This document shows positions 1-5,857 of a stretch of 6,085 nt of DNA, piece after piece. Source of the stretch: Porticoccaceae bacterium (GTDB lineage: Bacteria; Pseudomonadota; Gammaproteobacteria; Pseudomonadales; Porticoccaceae); NCBI GenBank assembly GCA_019090225.1, contig JAHRWI010000291.1, positions 1-6,085 of the forward strand, written 5' to 3'. Numbering within the stretch: the stretch's first letter is position 1; each line of letters opens with the position of its first letter. Under the pieces are notes generated by a model. That model made no database searches, was not told the origin of the DNA, and saw only the letters and a program-made list of their open reading frames with translations. The position numbers and the translations under genes were made by a program.

Positions 1-171
1 ATTTTGGACGCGAGAGGGTATCAAATATCGACATCAAAGGGTTCCTGACATTCTTAACAGGGAGAGATGGCCGCTATTTTACAGAGAAAAGATTTCCAGA
101 GAACTCGTTATTATGAGGGGGAATTGGGATAACTACCGATCAAGTAGGGCCTGGACGCCTGGAGTTGAAGG
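1..171 (+). other. Window edge; possible 3' end of an upstream gene, frame ambiguous
   Basis: All three minus-strand frames and plus frame 1 contain stops here, but two plus frames are open from the window edge. One runs from base 2 to a TAG at 173-175 (57 codons) and would overlap the end of the converging DUF4124 gene by 4 bases. Its codons include many AGA/AGG arginines, unlike the neighbouring genes, which argues against it. The other runs from base 3 to a TGA at 114-116 (37 codons, ending RYFTEKRFPENSLL). Its composition looks more protein-like and it leaves a 55-base gap before the DUF4124 stop. Neither tail is recognisable to me. Open runs of this length are also expected by chance, so the region may be non-coding. 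Confidence 0.25.
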
Positions 172-651
172 CTAGTTACAAAATTCATCGATATTCTTTT
201 TCGCCTTTTCTTTTTTGGAAGTGATTTCTTCTGGTGAGAGGTAGCGTAACTCCCCGGTGTCAGGATCTTCGAAACGCATCCGGCCGCGGGTGTTCAGGGT
301 TTCCAAATTCTTTCGAGTCTGGGTGCAATTTTTTTCGGTTTGTTCGCGGGTTTTTACTAATTCCTGCTTGGTAGGCGGTGCAGCCTCTGATTTTTTTGGT
401 TCAGCGGCCTTTTTAAGTTCTGCTTCGCCCTTTATAGCCTTTTTTTCGGCCTCAGTTTTATCATCGGCTTGCTTGCTACTAGACGGCTGATGTTTACCGG
501 ATTGAGTTTCGATTGTTTCGCTTGCTCTATGGCCTGGAGCAATGGCGGTATAGTGAACGACACCTTCATCATCCTCCCATTTATAGAACTTACCGGCACT
601 GGCACCGAAGCTAACAAAGGCCAGTAGTAAAAAAATGGGCACAATTTTCAT
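172..651 (-). CDS. DUF4124 domain-containing secreted protein
   Basis: This 159-residue protein begins with a clear Sec signal peptide: MK, a hydrophobic core IVPIFLLLAFVSF, and a likely cleavage after ASA at residue 19. The mature protein starts directly with the DUF4124 signature, KFYKWEDDEGVVHYTAIAP (residues 21-39). This is a short aromatic motif typical of small periplasmic proteins of gammaproteobacteria. Residues about 50-105 form a Lys/Glu/Ala/Ser-rich, charged linker that is probably disordered or helical. The C-terminal part carries two cysteines (109 and 158) flanking the stretch RMRFEDPDTGELRYLSPEE, so a disulfide is possible. The biochemical role of the family is unknown. The start is supported by a purine-rich stretch (GGGATTAAGGA on the minus strand) just upstream. 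A TAGAAT that could serve as a -10 lies at 686-691 on the minus strand, with no good -35. The gene diverges from ilvI, a neighbourhood also known from Pseudomonas as I recall it. Confidence 0.85.
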   Translation of the reverse strand: MKIVPIFLLLAFVSFGASAGKFYKWEDDEGVVHYTAIAPGHRASETIETQSGKHQPSSSKQADDKTEAEKKAIKGEAELKKAAEPKKSEAAPPTKQELVKTREQTEKNCTQTRKNLETLNTRGRMRFEDPDTGELRYLSPEEITSKKEKAKKNIDEFCN

Positions 652-905
652 TCCTTAATCCCTTTTAAATTCAAACAGTGTTTTTATTCTAGCGAGTTTT
701 TGGATTCAAAGATGCGCTATATGCGACATTTTATAGTAATTGTTGGTGTGAATACCCTCTCAGACACTGATTTTGTTGACTAATTGGGGCTATATGAGTA
801 CCGTGCGCGCCTTACGAAGCGCATTGTGTATGGGATACTTTCTCATAGCAAAATGCTGGTAACTGGATGGGCGAAAACAGCGCTCGATGGTCATCTATAG
901 AATAA

Positions 906-935
906 AGGCAATGTTAACCCACGTTGCCTACGGCA
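906..935 (+). promoter_or_regulatory. Candidate mutually exclusive stem-loops upstream of ilvI
   Basis: AGGCAATGT (906-914) can pair with ACGTTGCCT (921-929), giving 9 base pairs including one G-T wobble, with a 6-base loop. The 3' arm overlaps an alternative hairpin in which TGCC (925-928) pairs with GGCA (932-935). The two cannot form together, which is the geometry of a leader switch. There is no T-tract after either, so an intrinsic terminator is unlikely. The function is inference only. Confidence 0.3.
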
Positions 936-1050
936 GTCGGAACCACGCACAGCGTTGACTGCAGTATTGCCTACGCAAGTTTCTTGTGATGTTTCAGCTT
1001 TTCCCCATCTGGTTCTAAATTACGGTTTTAACAAACGGTTTTTGGTAGCT

Positions 1051-1055
1051 GAGGT
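1051..1055 (+). promoter_or_regulatory. Ribosome binding site that sets the ilvI start
   Basis: GAGGT sits 7 bases before the GTG at 1063. It is the only good Shine-Dalgarno match near the 5' end of the ilvI frame, and it supports GTG 1063 over the upstream TTG at 955. Confidence 0.75.
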
Positions 1056-1062
1056 CAGGCTT

Positions 1063-2799
1063 GTGGAACTTCTTTCTGGTGGTGAAATTCTTATTCGCGC
1101 TTTACACGACGCGGGTGTCAAACATTTGTGGGGCTACCCCGGTGGCGCGGTACTGCATATTTACGATGCGCTGTTCCGGCAGGACGATGTCAAACATATC
1201 CTGATGCGTCACGAACAGGCCGCAGTGCATGCGGCGGATGCCTATGCTCGGGCAACAGGTGAAGTTGGCGCAACGCTGGTCACCTCTGGCCCAGGAGCCA
1301 CCAATGCCATAACTGGCATAGCAACGGCTTATATGGACTCTATTCCTATCGTCGTGGTCTCTGGTCAGGTGCCCCAGGAAAAAATTGGCGAGGATGCCTT
1401 TCAGGAAACCGATATGATCGGTGTTTCCAGACCGGTGGTGAAGCATAGCTTCCTGGTTAAGAATCCGGCCGACATCGCTGAAACCATTGCTAAGGCTTTT
1501 TATATAGCCAGTAGTGGCCGACCAGGCCCGGTGGTGGTTGATATACCCAAAGATGTCACCGACCCGAATACCAAAGTGCCTTATCATTTTCCCGATAAGA
1601 TCAAAATCCGTTCTTATCAGCCCTCAGTGCGAGGCCATGCTGGCCAGATCAAACGCGCTGTAAATTTGCTGGTGTCGGCAAAACGACCGGTGATATATGC
1701 CGGCGGCGGTGTGGTGCTGGGTAACGCTTCAGCGCAATTAATTGAGTTGGCGAAAAAACTTAATTATCCAGTAACAAATACCTTGATGGGACTGGGTGGC
1801 TTTCCCGGTACAGATAAGCAATTCCTCGGAATGTTGGGTATGCATGGCACCTTTGAGGCGAATACTGCCATGCACCATGCCGACGTGATTTTGGCTATTG
1901 GTGCGCGCTTTGATGATCGAGTAACCAATTCGGTGGATAAATTTTGTCCATCTGCAAAAATCATTCACATCGATGTGGATCCCTCGTCTATTTCTAAAAC
2001 GGTGCAGGTCGATATTCCCATCGTTGGCCCATGTCAATCTGTGTTGAATGACATGATTGCCTTGCTAGGTGGGATTAAAGACAAGCCTGATGAGTCTGCG
2101 ATTGCAGATTGGTGGTTGCAGATAGGAGGTTGGCGTGAGCGATACGGTTTGTATACCAAGCCACGTTATGAACCCAGTGATGGCAAGTTGATTAAACCTC
2201 AGGATGCGGTCAAAGCACTCTATAAGGTCACTGAAGGCAATGCTTACATTACCTCTGACGTAGGCCAGCACCAAATGTTCGCAGCTCAGTATTATTTGTT
2301 TGATAAGCCACGCCAGTGGTTCAACTCCGGTGGTCTGGGCACCATGGGCTACGGTCTGCCAGCGGCCATGGGTGTGCAAATGGCTCGGCCCGGTGCTCAG
2401 GTGGCCTGTATCACGGGTGAGGGCAGTATTCAGATGTGTATTCAGGAGCTGTCGGCCTGCACACAACATCAACTGCCGGTAAAAATTATTATCCTTAATA
2501 ACCAGGCTTTAGGCATGGTTAAACAGTGGCAGGATATGCAGTACGGCAGCCGTTATTCCCATGTGCTTTATGAAGATTCGTTACCGGATTTTGTCAAATT
2601 GGCCGAGGCCTATGGCCATATTGGTCTGCGGGTTAATCATCTCGATGAGCTTGAAAGCGGTCTTGAAGAATGCTTCAGTCATAAGGATCGAGTGGTGATT
2701 CTGGATATCAATGTCGATCAGTATGAGCACGTTTATCCCATGCTGATAGCACCGGGTTCAATGCGTGATATGTGGTTGAACAAAACGGAGCGCACCTGA
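1063..2799 (+). CDS. ilvI: Acetolactate synthase, large catalytic subunit (IlvI/IlvB type)
   Basis: It catalyses the ThDP-dependent condensation of two pyruvates to acetolactate, or of pyruvate with 2-oxobutyrate. This is the first common step of valine, leucine and isoleucine synthesis, in the cytoplasm with IlvH. From GTG 1063 the protein is 578 residues, close to E. coli IlvI, and opens VELLSGGEILIRAL as the family does. Domains in order are the PYR domain (about 1-170), with FGYPGGA-like GYPGGAV and the catalytic Glu51 in RHEQAAVHAADAYARATG; the central FAD-binding domain (about 190-340), with AGGGVVLG and GARFDDRVT; and the PP domain (about 380-560), with TGEGSIQM and LNNQALGMVKQWQD. The ThDP/Mg motif reads GEG rather than GDG at residues 452-454. 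To my knowledge this is a normal variant in proteobacterial homologues. The C-terminus ends KTERT as in E. coli IlvI. The stop overlaps the ilvH start, so translation is probably coupled. The gene is also called ilvB in many annotations. Confidence 0.97.
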   Translation: MELLSGGEILIRALHDAGVKHLWGYPGGAVLHIYDALFRQDDVKHILMRHEQAAVHAADAYARATGEVGATLVTSGPGATNAITGIATAYMDSIPIVVVSGQVPQEKIGEDAFQETDMIGVSRPVVKHSFLVKNPADIAETIAKAFYIASSGRPGPVVVDIPKDVTDPNTKVPYHFPDKIKIRSYQPSVRGHAGQIKRAVNLLVSAKRPVIYAGGGVVLGNASAQLIELAKKLNYPVTNTLMGLGGFPGTDKQFLGMLGMHGTFEANTAMHHADVILAIGARFDDRVTNSVDKFCPSAKIIHIDVDPSSISKTVQVDIPIVGPCQSVLNDMIALLGGIKDKPDESAIADWWLQIGGWRERYGLYTKPRYEPSDGKLIKPQDAVKALYKVTEGNAYITSDVGQHQMFAAQYYLFDKPRQWFNSGGLGTMGYGLPAAMGVQMARPGAQVACITGEGSIQMCIQELSACTQHQLPVKIIILNNQALGMVKQWQDMQYGSRYSHVLYEDSLPDFVKLAEAYGHIGLRVNHLDELESGLEECFSHKDRVVILDINVDQYEHVYPMLIAPGSMRDMWLNKTERT

Positions 2800-3290
2800 T
2801 GAAGAGGATAATTTCAGTATTGCTCGAAAACCAGTCCGGTTCCCTGTCTCGTGTGGTGGGCTTGTTTTCCCAGCGCGGTTACAATATTGATAGCTTGACG
2901 GTGGCACCTACTGAAGATGCGACATTGTCTCGGTTGACCCTGACCACGCATTGTGACGATGTCATTACCCAGCAGCTTACCAAGCAATTAAATAAGCTGG
3001 TTGATGTTGTAAAAGTTCTCGATCTTACCGACGGTGCCCATATCGAGCGGGAGCTGATGCTACTTAAAGTCAGAGCCAGCGGGGCAGCGCGGGAGGAGAT
3101 AAAACGTTGTGTCGATATTTTTCGCGGTCAGATCGTTGATGTTGGGCCAACGACCTATGTGGTGCAATTGGCCGGAAACAGTAGCAAGCTCGACTCCTTT
3201 ATAGAAGCGCTGGGTGATGCGATTATTCTTGAAGTGGTGCGTACTGGGGTATCTGGTATCGTGCGTGGGGAAAAATCTTTAAAACTGTAA
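2799..3290 (+). CDS. ilvH: Acetolactate synthase, small regulatory subunit
   Basis: This regulatory partner of IlvI activates the catalytic subunit and confers feedback inhibition by valine. At 163 residues it matches the length of E. coli IlvH. Residues 1-75 form an ACT domain (MKRIISVLLENQSGSLSRVV). Asn11, Gly14 and Asn29, the positions tied to valine binding in E. coli IlvH, are all present, so valine sensitivity is expected. Residues about 80-163 form the C-terminal domain, with FRGQIVDVGP and YVVQLAGNSSKLD. The start is ATG 2799, which shares one base with the ilvI stop (TGATG). GGAG at 2787-2790 lies 8 bases upstream. The frame extends further up to 2772, but that start would add residues foreign to the family. 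The gene is called ilvN in some annotations. Confidence 0.96.
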   Translation: MKRIISVLLENQSGSLSRVVGLFSQRGYNIDSLTVAPTEDATLSRLTLTTHCDDVITQQLTKQLNKLVDVVKVLDLTDGAHIERELMLLKVRASGAAREEIKRCVDIFRGQIVDVGPTTYVVQLAGNSSKLDSFIEALGDAIILEVVRTGVSGIVRGEKSLKL

Positions 3291-3293
3291 TTC

Positions 3294-3359
3294 TTTAAGC
3301 ATTCGATTGTTATTTCGATTGTATAAAGCGTTTTTATGGAAGCTTAAAATATTTTTAAG
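3294..3359 (+). promoter_or_regulatory. Overlapping AT-rich inverted repeats in the ilvH-ilvC gap
   Basis: CTTAAAA (3343-3349) and TTTTAAG (3353-3359) form a perfect 7-bp palindrome around TAT. The same left arm, read as GCTTAAA (3342-3348), is also complementary to TTTAAGC (3294-3300) just after the ilvH stop. The two pairings are mutually exclusive. In between, the 9-bp word TTCGATTGT is repeated (3302-3310 and 3314-3322), followed by TATAAA (3322-3327), a possible -10 without a clear -35. The run could hold an ilvC promoter or operator, or a weak RNA switch. It does not look like a GC-rich intrinsic terminator. Confidence 0.3.
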
Positions 3360-3362
3360 ACC

Positions 3363-3386
3363 GAAATATTAGTCAATAAATATTTC
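3363..3386. repeat. Perfect 8-bp AT-rich inverted repeat upstream of ilvC
   Basis: GAAATATT (3363-3370) and AATATTTC (3379-3386) are exact reverse complements separated by 8 bases. The site lies 50 bases before the ilvC ATG. It could be an operator for a dimeric regulator or a weak RNA hairpin. The sequence is AT-rich, so chance is a real alternative. Confidence 0.4.
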
Positions 3387-3423
3387 AAATGTGGCGGGCC
3401 ACGGCCCTAAATTCAACCAAAAC

Positions 3424-3429
3424 AGGTGG
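3424..3429 (+). promoter_or_regulatory. Ribosome binding site that sets the ilvC start
   Basis: AGGTGG lies 6 bases upstream of ATG 3436. It favours this ATG over the in-frame GTG at 3391, whose 15 extra codons (AGHGPKF and onward) match no IlvC N-terminus. Confidence 0.75.
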
Positions 3430-3435
3430 ATAGAT

Positions 3436-4455
3436 ATGCAGGTTTTTTACGATAAAGATTGCGACGTTTCAATTATTCGAGGCAAGACAGTTGCCATTAT
3501 TGGCTATGGTTCTCAAGGTCATGCTCACGCCCTTAATCTGCGGGATTCTGGTGTTGAAAAAGTGATTGTCGGACTGCGCAAAGGCTCTTCATCTGCGGCA
3601 AAAGCAGAAGGCGAAGGTCTGACTGTCGCCGAGGTGGGTGATGCCGTTAGCCAGGCTGATGTGGTGATGATTCTGGCACCTGACGAACACCAAAAGGCGA
3701 TCTATTACGCTGATATTGAGCCCAATATAAAACAAGGTGCAGCGCTGGCCTTTGCTCACGGTTTGAATATTCACTTTCAGATGATCGAACCCCGTGCTGA
3801 TCTCGACGTCATTATGATCGCGCCCAAAGGCCCAGGTCATACCGTGCGCAGCACCTATGAAGAAGGCGGAGGCGTGCCATCGCTGATTGCGGTTTTCCAG
3901 GATGCCAGTGGTAATGCCAAAGATATCGCGCTGTCCTATGCTTCTGCTAACGGCGGTGGTCGTTCCGGCATTATTGAAACCAATTTCCGTGAAGAGACTG
4001 AGACCGATCTGTTCGGTGAGCAAGCGGTACTTTGCGGCGGTGCAACAGCGCTGGTTCAGGCCGGTTTTGAAACCCTGGTCGAAGCGGGTTACGCTCCAGA
4101 AATGGCGTATTTCGAGTGTTTGCATGAGCTGAAATTGATTGTCGACCTGATGTATCAGGGCGGCATTGCTGATATGCGTTACTCAATCTCTAACACTGCC
4201 GAGTATGGTGATTATGTCAGTGGCCCTCGGGTGATCACCGAAGAGACCAAAGCGGAAATGAAACGCATTCTTGAAGATATCCAAAGCGGTAAATTCGCTC
4301 GGGAATTTATTCTTGATAATCAGGCCGGTAATCCAGTATTGAAGGCCAAGCGTCGTCATTCAACCGAGCATCCTATTGAAGAGGTGGGTGCGCGCTTGAG
4401 AGGCATGATGCCGTGGATCGGGGCTAATAAGCTGATTGATAAAGCCCGTAACTAA
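3436..4455 (+). CDS. ilvC: Ketol-acid reductoisomerase, class I
   Basis: It converts acetolactate or acetohydroxybutyrate to the dihydroxy acids by alkyl migration and reduction, using Mg2+ and NADPH. This is the second step of valine and isoleucine synthesis. The 339 residues fit the short class I form (338 in Pseudomonas). The N-terminal Rossmann domain has GYGSQGHAHALNLRDSG (23-39) and the loop GLRKGSSS (46-53), whose Arg and Ser residues are typical of NADPH preference. His108 and the KGPGHTVR segment (131-138) line the active site. The C-terminal knotted domain holds the metal ligands Asp191 and Glu195 (TDLFGEQ), Glu227 and Glu231 (FECLHELK), and Ser252. No essential residue appears to be missing. 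The gene follows ilvH by 145 bases and may be transcribed both by read-through and from its own promoter. A strong stem-loop lies downstream. Confidence 0.97.
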   Translation: MQVFYDKDCDVSIIRGKTVAIIGYGSQGHAHALNLRDSGVEKVIVGLRKGSSSAAKAEGEGLTVAEVGDAVSQADVVMILAPDEHQKAIYYADIEPNIKQGAALAFAHGLNIHFQMIEPRADLDVIMIAPKGPGHTVRSTYEEGGGVPSLIAVFQDASGNAKDIALSYASANGGGRSGIIETNFREETETDLFGEQAVLCGGATALVQAGFETLVEAGYAPEMAYFECLHELKLIVDLMYQGGIADMRYSISNTAEYGDYVSGPRVITEETKAEMKRILEDIQSGKFAREFILDNQAGNPVLKAKRRHSTEHPIEEVGARLRGMMPWIGANKLIDKARN

Positions 4456-4506
4456 TTAGCCTTGTCCTGCCTGGCGGGTCAATGGTAGTAAAGGATCGAC
4501 GGCAAC

Positions 4507-4533
4507 GGGACTTATGCTAGCAGGGACTTATGC
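4507..4533 (+). repeat. 11-bp direct repeat between ilvC and pssA
   Basis: GGGACTTATGC occurs exactly at 4507-4517 and 4523-4533, a 16-base period. The second copy runs into the left arm of the stem-loop that follows. It could be a regulator site or a local duplication; nothing distinguishes these here. Confidence 0.6.
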
Positions 4534-4565
4534 GAAACGGTAGGCTTAGGCCTGCCGTTTCGCGT
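4530..4565 (+). terminator. Strong stem-loop downstream of ilvC, terminator-like without a T-tract
   Basis: GCGAAACGGTAGGC (4532-4545) pairs with GCCTGCCGTTTCGC (4550-4563) around a TTAG tetraloop. This gives 14 base pairs with one T-G wobble, extendable to 16 at the base. It is the most stable hairpin I see in the window. It lies 75 bases after the ilvC stop and 35 before the first possible pssA start. Only a short GTTAT tail follows on the + strand and no T-tract on the other strand. It may therefore be a weak terminator, an mRNA 3' stabiliser for the ilv transcript, or a read-through regulator for pssA. Confidence 0.5.
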
Positions 4566-4571
4566 TATACT
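4566..4571 (+). promoter_or_regulatory. pssA: Possible pssA -10 element
   Basis: TATACT matches the sigma-70 -10 consensus at 5 of 6 bases and sits directly after the stem-loop, about 28 bases before ATG 4600. No good -35 is visible at 16-18 bases upstream, where the hairpin arm lies. Low confidence. Confidence 0.3.
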
Positions 4572-4599
4572 GCGCGACTAATTATTGGTGTGAAGTGTT

Positions 4600-5505
4600 A
4601 TGGCAATCGAACCTGGTGCTGGAAACAATTCCGAAATTGGTCCCGAAAACGACATTGAAAACGACCTTCAAAACAACAAGGTGTTTTCAATAATGTCTGA
4701 AAGCGCTTCTGATAGCTCTGCGGACAATTCTGTGGATGGCGCTACAGATAACGCTACAGATAAGCCAACTGCCGTTGAACCAGATATCACCCCACGCCGT
4801 CGCCGCCGTGGTATTTACCTGCTGCCCAATCTGCTGACCACCGGTGCAATGTTCGGCGGATTTTACGCCATTCTGTCAGCGATGAATGGCAAGTTCGAAG
4901 CTGCTGCCGTGGCGATATTTGTGGCGATGTTATTTGATGGTCTCGATGGCCGCGTGGCTCGTATGACTCATACTGAGAGTGATTTCGGTGTTCAATATGA
5001 CAGCCTCTCGGACATGGTTTCCTTTGGGGTCGCACCGGCTGTGGTGTCCTTTAGCTGGATGATATTTGCCCTGGGTAAAGTCGGTTGGGCGGGCGCGTTT
5101 ATCTATGCCTCCTGCGCTGCCTTGCGCCTTGCGCGTTTTAATACTCAGGTTGGCGTAGCGGATTCACGTTATTTTATTGGCTTGGCAAGCCCTGCTGCTG
5201 CGGGTTTGATCGCCGCTATGGTGTGGACGGGTTATGACGCTGAAGCGACACAATGGCTTTCTGTAGTAGCACTTATTACCACCGCAGTCGCGGGCTTGCT
5301 GATGGTTGCGCCCATGCGTTACTACAGTCTCAAAGCAATCGATTTTAAGGGGCGTGTGCCTTTTGTAGCGATATTTGCTGCGGTGATGTTAGTCTCGATT
5401 ATTCTCATCGACCCACCCCGGATGCTATTGCTGATCGCGGTGTTGTATGCCTTGTCTGGCCCCTTTGCCTGGGTCTGGAAAAAGTATCGACGTTACGGGG
5501 TATAA
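4600..5505 (+). CDS. pssA: CDP-diacylglycerol-serine O-phosphatidyltransferase (phosphatidylserine synthase)
   Basis: This integral membrane enzyme transfers serine onto CDP-diacylglycerol to give phosphatidylserine, the precursor of phosphatidylethanolamine. From ATG 4600 it has 301 residues. The first 60 or so are acidic and rich in Ser, Asn and Asp, followed by RRRRR and GIYLLPNLLTTGAMFGGFYA, the start of the catalytic domain. The CDP-alcohol phosphotransferase motif is intact: Asp113, Asp116-Gly117, Ala120-Arg121, Gly130, Asp134 and Asp138 (FDGLDGRVAR, then FGVQYDSLSD). RLARFNTQVG and YFIGLASPAAAG follow. Several hydrophobic segments between about 85 and 290 span the membrane. This is the type II integral membrane form, not the soluble E. 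coli enzyme. The start is uncertain. ATG 4693 (residue 32, MSESASD) has AAGGTG upstream and would give 270 residues, close to Pseudomonas PssA. ATG 4600 has only a GGTG match. The outer start is given here. Confidence 0.93.
   Translation: MAIEPGAGNNSEIGPENDIENDLQNNKVFSIMSESASDSSADNSVDGATDNATDKPTAVEPDITPRRRRRGIYLLPNLLTTGAMFGGFYAILSAMNGKFEAAAVAIFVAMLFDGLDGRVARMTHTESDFGVQYDSLSDMVSFGVAPAVVSFSWMIFALGKVGWAGAFIYASCAALRLARFNTQVGVADSRYFIGLASPAAAGLIAAMVWTGYDAEATQWLSVVALITTAVAGLLMVAPMRYYSLKAIDFKGRVPFVAIFAAVMLVSIILIDPPRMLLLIAVLYALSGPFAWVWKKYRRYGV
4678..4683 (+). promoter_or_regulatory. pssA: Internal ribosome binding site suggesting an alternative pssA start
   Basis: AAGGTG lies 9 bases before ATG 4693, within the longer pssA frame. 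It would start a 270-residue protein that aligns at its N-terminus with family members of about 271 residues. It may be the main start or a second one. Confidence 0.45.
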
Positions 5506-5507
5506 AT

Positions 5508-5528
5508 CCGGCTGAGTCCGGCTTTTTT
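5508..5528 (+). terminator. Probable intrinsic terminator of pssA
   Basis: Two bases after the pssA stop, CCGG (5508-5511) can pair with CCGG (5518-5521) around a 6-base loop. A C and a run of six T (5523-5528) follow. The position and T-tract are right for an intrinsic terminator, but the stem is only 4 pairs, so efficiency is doubtful. Confidence 0.45.
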
Positions 5529-5764
5529 GATCGGGCTGTACTACAAGGATAGTACAAGGATAGCGACGGGATGACTTCCAGCGGTGACAGTTGAGTGGGG
5601 ATGGTCACCAGGAGATCGCAGGGTAAAGAAAGTCTTGGCAGCTCTGCAATAATCTGTTTGAATACCATCTTTATTTATGGCGGCATTAAGCCTCGCAATA
5701 AACTCTGGTCTAGCACTTAAAGTCCTTAGCCAGCTAATACAGCAAAGCATTAAATAGTCATATT
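5529..5764. other. Non-coding stretch upstream of the leuA leader
   Basis: I see no supported gene here. Minus-strand open frames across this stretch, the longest 69 codons (5541-5750), have no ribosome site and no family resemblance I can name. The stretch contains a tandem 11-bp repeat (5542-5563), an inverted repeat GGTGAC/GTCACC (5583-5588 and 5604-5609, 15-base loop) and a small palindrome TTAGC-CA-GCTAA (5726-5737). The leuA leader promoter should lie in its right part, but I could not find a convincing -35/-10 pair. Confidence 0.5.
5542..5563 (+). repeat. Tandem 11-bp repeat after pssA
   Basis: TACAAGGATAG occurs twice with no gap (5542-5552 and 5553-5563), just past the pssA terminator. 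Two exact copies suggest a recent slippage duplication. No coding or regulatory role is apparent. Confidence 0.7.
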
Positions 5765-5857
5765 ATGAGTTATCAGGTAACGACAAGCAGATTCTCCGGC
5801 CGCCGCCCTGCGTCAGCCCTGCTCGTTGCTGCCCGCCTGCTACTGCTCCTGCCCTGA
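5765..5857 (+). CDS. leuL: leuA leader peptide (LeuL-like, attenuation)
   Basis: This 30-codon ORF is short enough to be missed by gene callers. It starts at ATG 5765 and ends at TGA 5855. Its C-terminus is ALLVAARLLLLLP, with seven leucines in the last twelve residues and five consecutive Leu codons (5837-5851) three codons before the end. Position, size and codon content match leader peptides whose translation senses leucyl-tRNA charging and sets termination ahead of leu genes. It lies 178 bases upstream of leuA on the same strand, followed by hairpin-forming sequence. The coding stretch is a GC-rich, C-rich island inside AT-rich DNA, which also speaks for selection. No strong Shine-Dalgarno precedes the ATG and no alternative in-frame start exists nearby, the weakest point of the call. 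The product is presumed to have no function as a peptide. The symbol is given by analogy. Confidence 0.72.
   Translation: MSYQVTTSRFSGRRPASALLVAARLLLLLP

Larger units (their letters stand above)
652..1062. other. Divergent intergenic region between the DUF4124 gene and ilvI
   Basis: About 410 bases contain no convincing gene. The ilvI reading frame stays open upstream to a TTG at 955, but the 36 extra codons resemble no acetolactate synthase N-terminus and are excluded. Two weak short plus-strand ORFs were seen. One starts at 712 or 721 and ends at 783; it carries the run FIVIVGV. The other, 887-958, begins MVIYRIKAML. Either could be a BCAA leader peptide, but neither has a good ribosome site, and no T-tailed terminator follows within 100 bases. 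The 9-bp word TTGCCTACG occurs twice (924-932 and 967-975), each time as part of a small hairpin. A weak extended -10 (TGGGATACT, 831-839) is the best promoter-like string I found for ilvI; its -35 is poor. Confidence 0.5.

Noticed and set aside
794..862. Short ORF MSTVRALRSALCMGYFLIAKCW as an ilv leader peptide
   Set aside because: It has no run of Ile, Val or Leu codons, no Shine-Dalgarno and no terminator after it.
955..1062. N-terminal extension of IlvI from a TTG start
   Set aside because: The 36 extra residues do not resemble any acetolactate synthase, while GTG 1063 has a GAGGT at 7 bases and gives the family length and N-terminus.
2416..2424. GEG instead of the canonical GDG in the ThDP motif of IlvI
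   Set aside because: The Glu variant (GEGSIQM) is, to my recollection, common in Pseudomonas and betaproteobacterial homologues; the rest of the motif including LNN is intact, so the enzyme is expected to be active.
2772..2798. Longer ilvH start at 2772
   Set aside because: It would add nine residues foreign to the family and a 28-base overlap with ilvI; ATG 2799 gives exactly the 163-residue family length with a GGAG site.
3391..3435. Longer ilvC start at GTG 3391
   Set aside because: The added residues lack homology and the ATG at 3436 has AGGTGG at 6 bases.
1102..4186. Open frames antisense to ilvI and ilvC
   Set aside because: They are shadows of strongly coding genes on the other strand, with no family features or ribosome sites.
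5635..5653. TTGGCA and AATAAT as a sigma-70 promoter for the leuA leader
   Set aside because: Both match the consensus well but are only 7 bases apart, far from the required 16-18.
5541..5750. 69-codon minus-strand open frame after pssA
   Set aside because: There is no ribosome site, no recognisable domain, and it spans the tandem repeat and inverted repeat; it is best read as non-coding.
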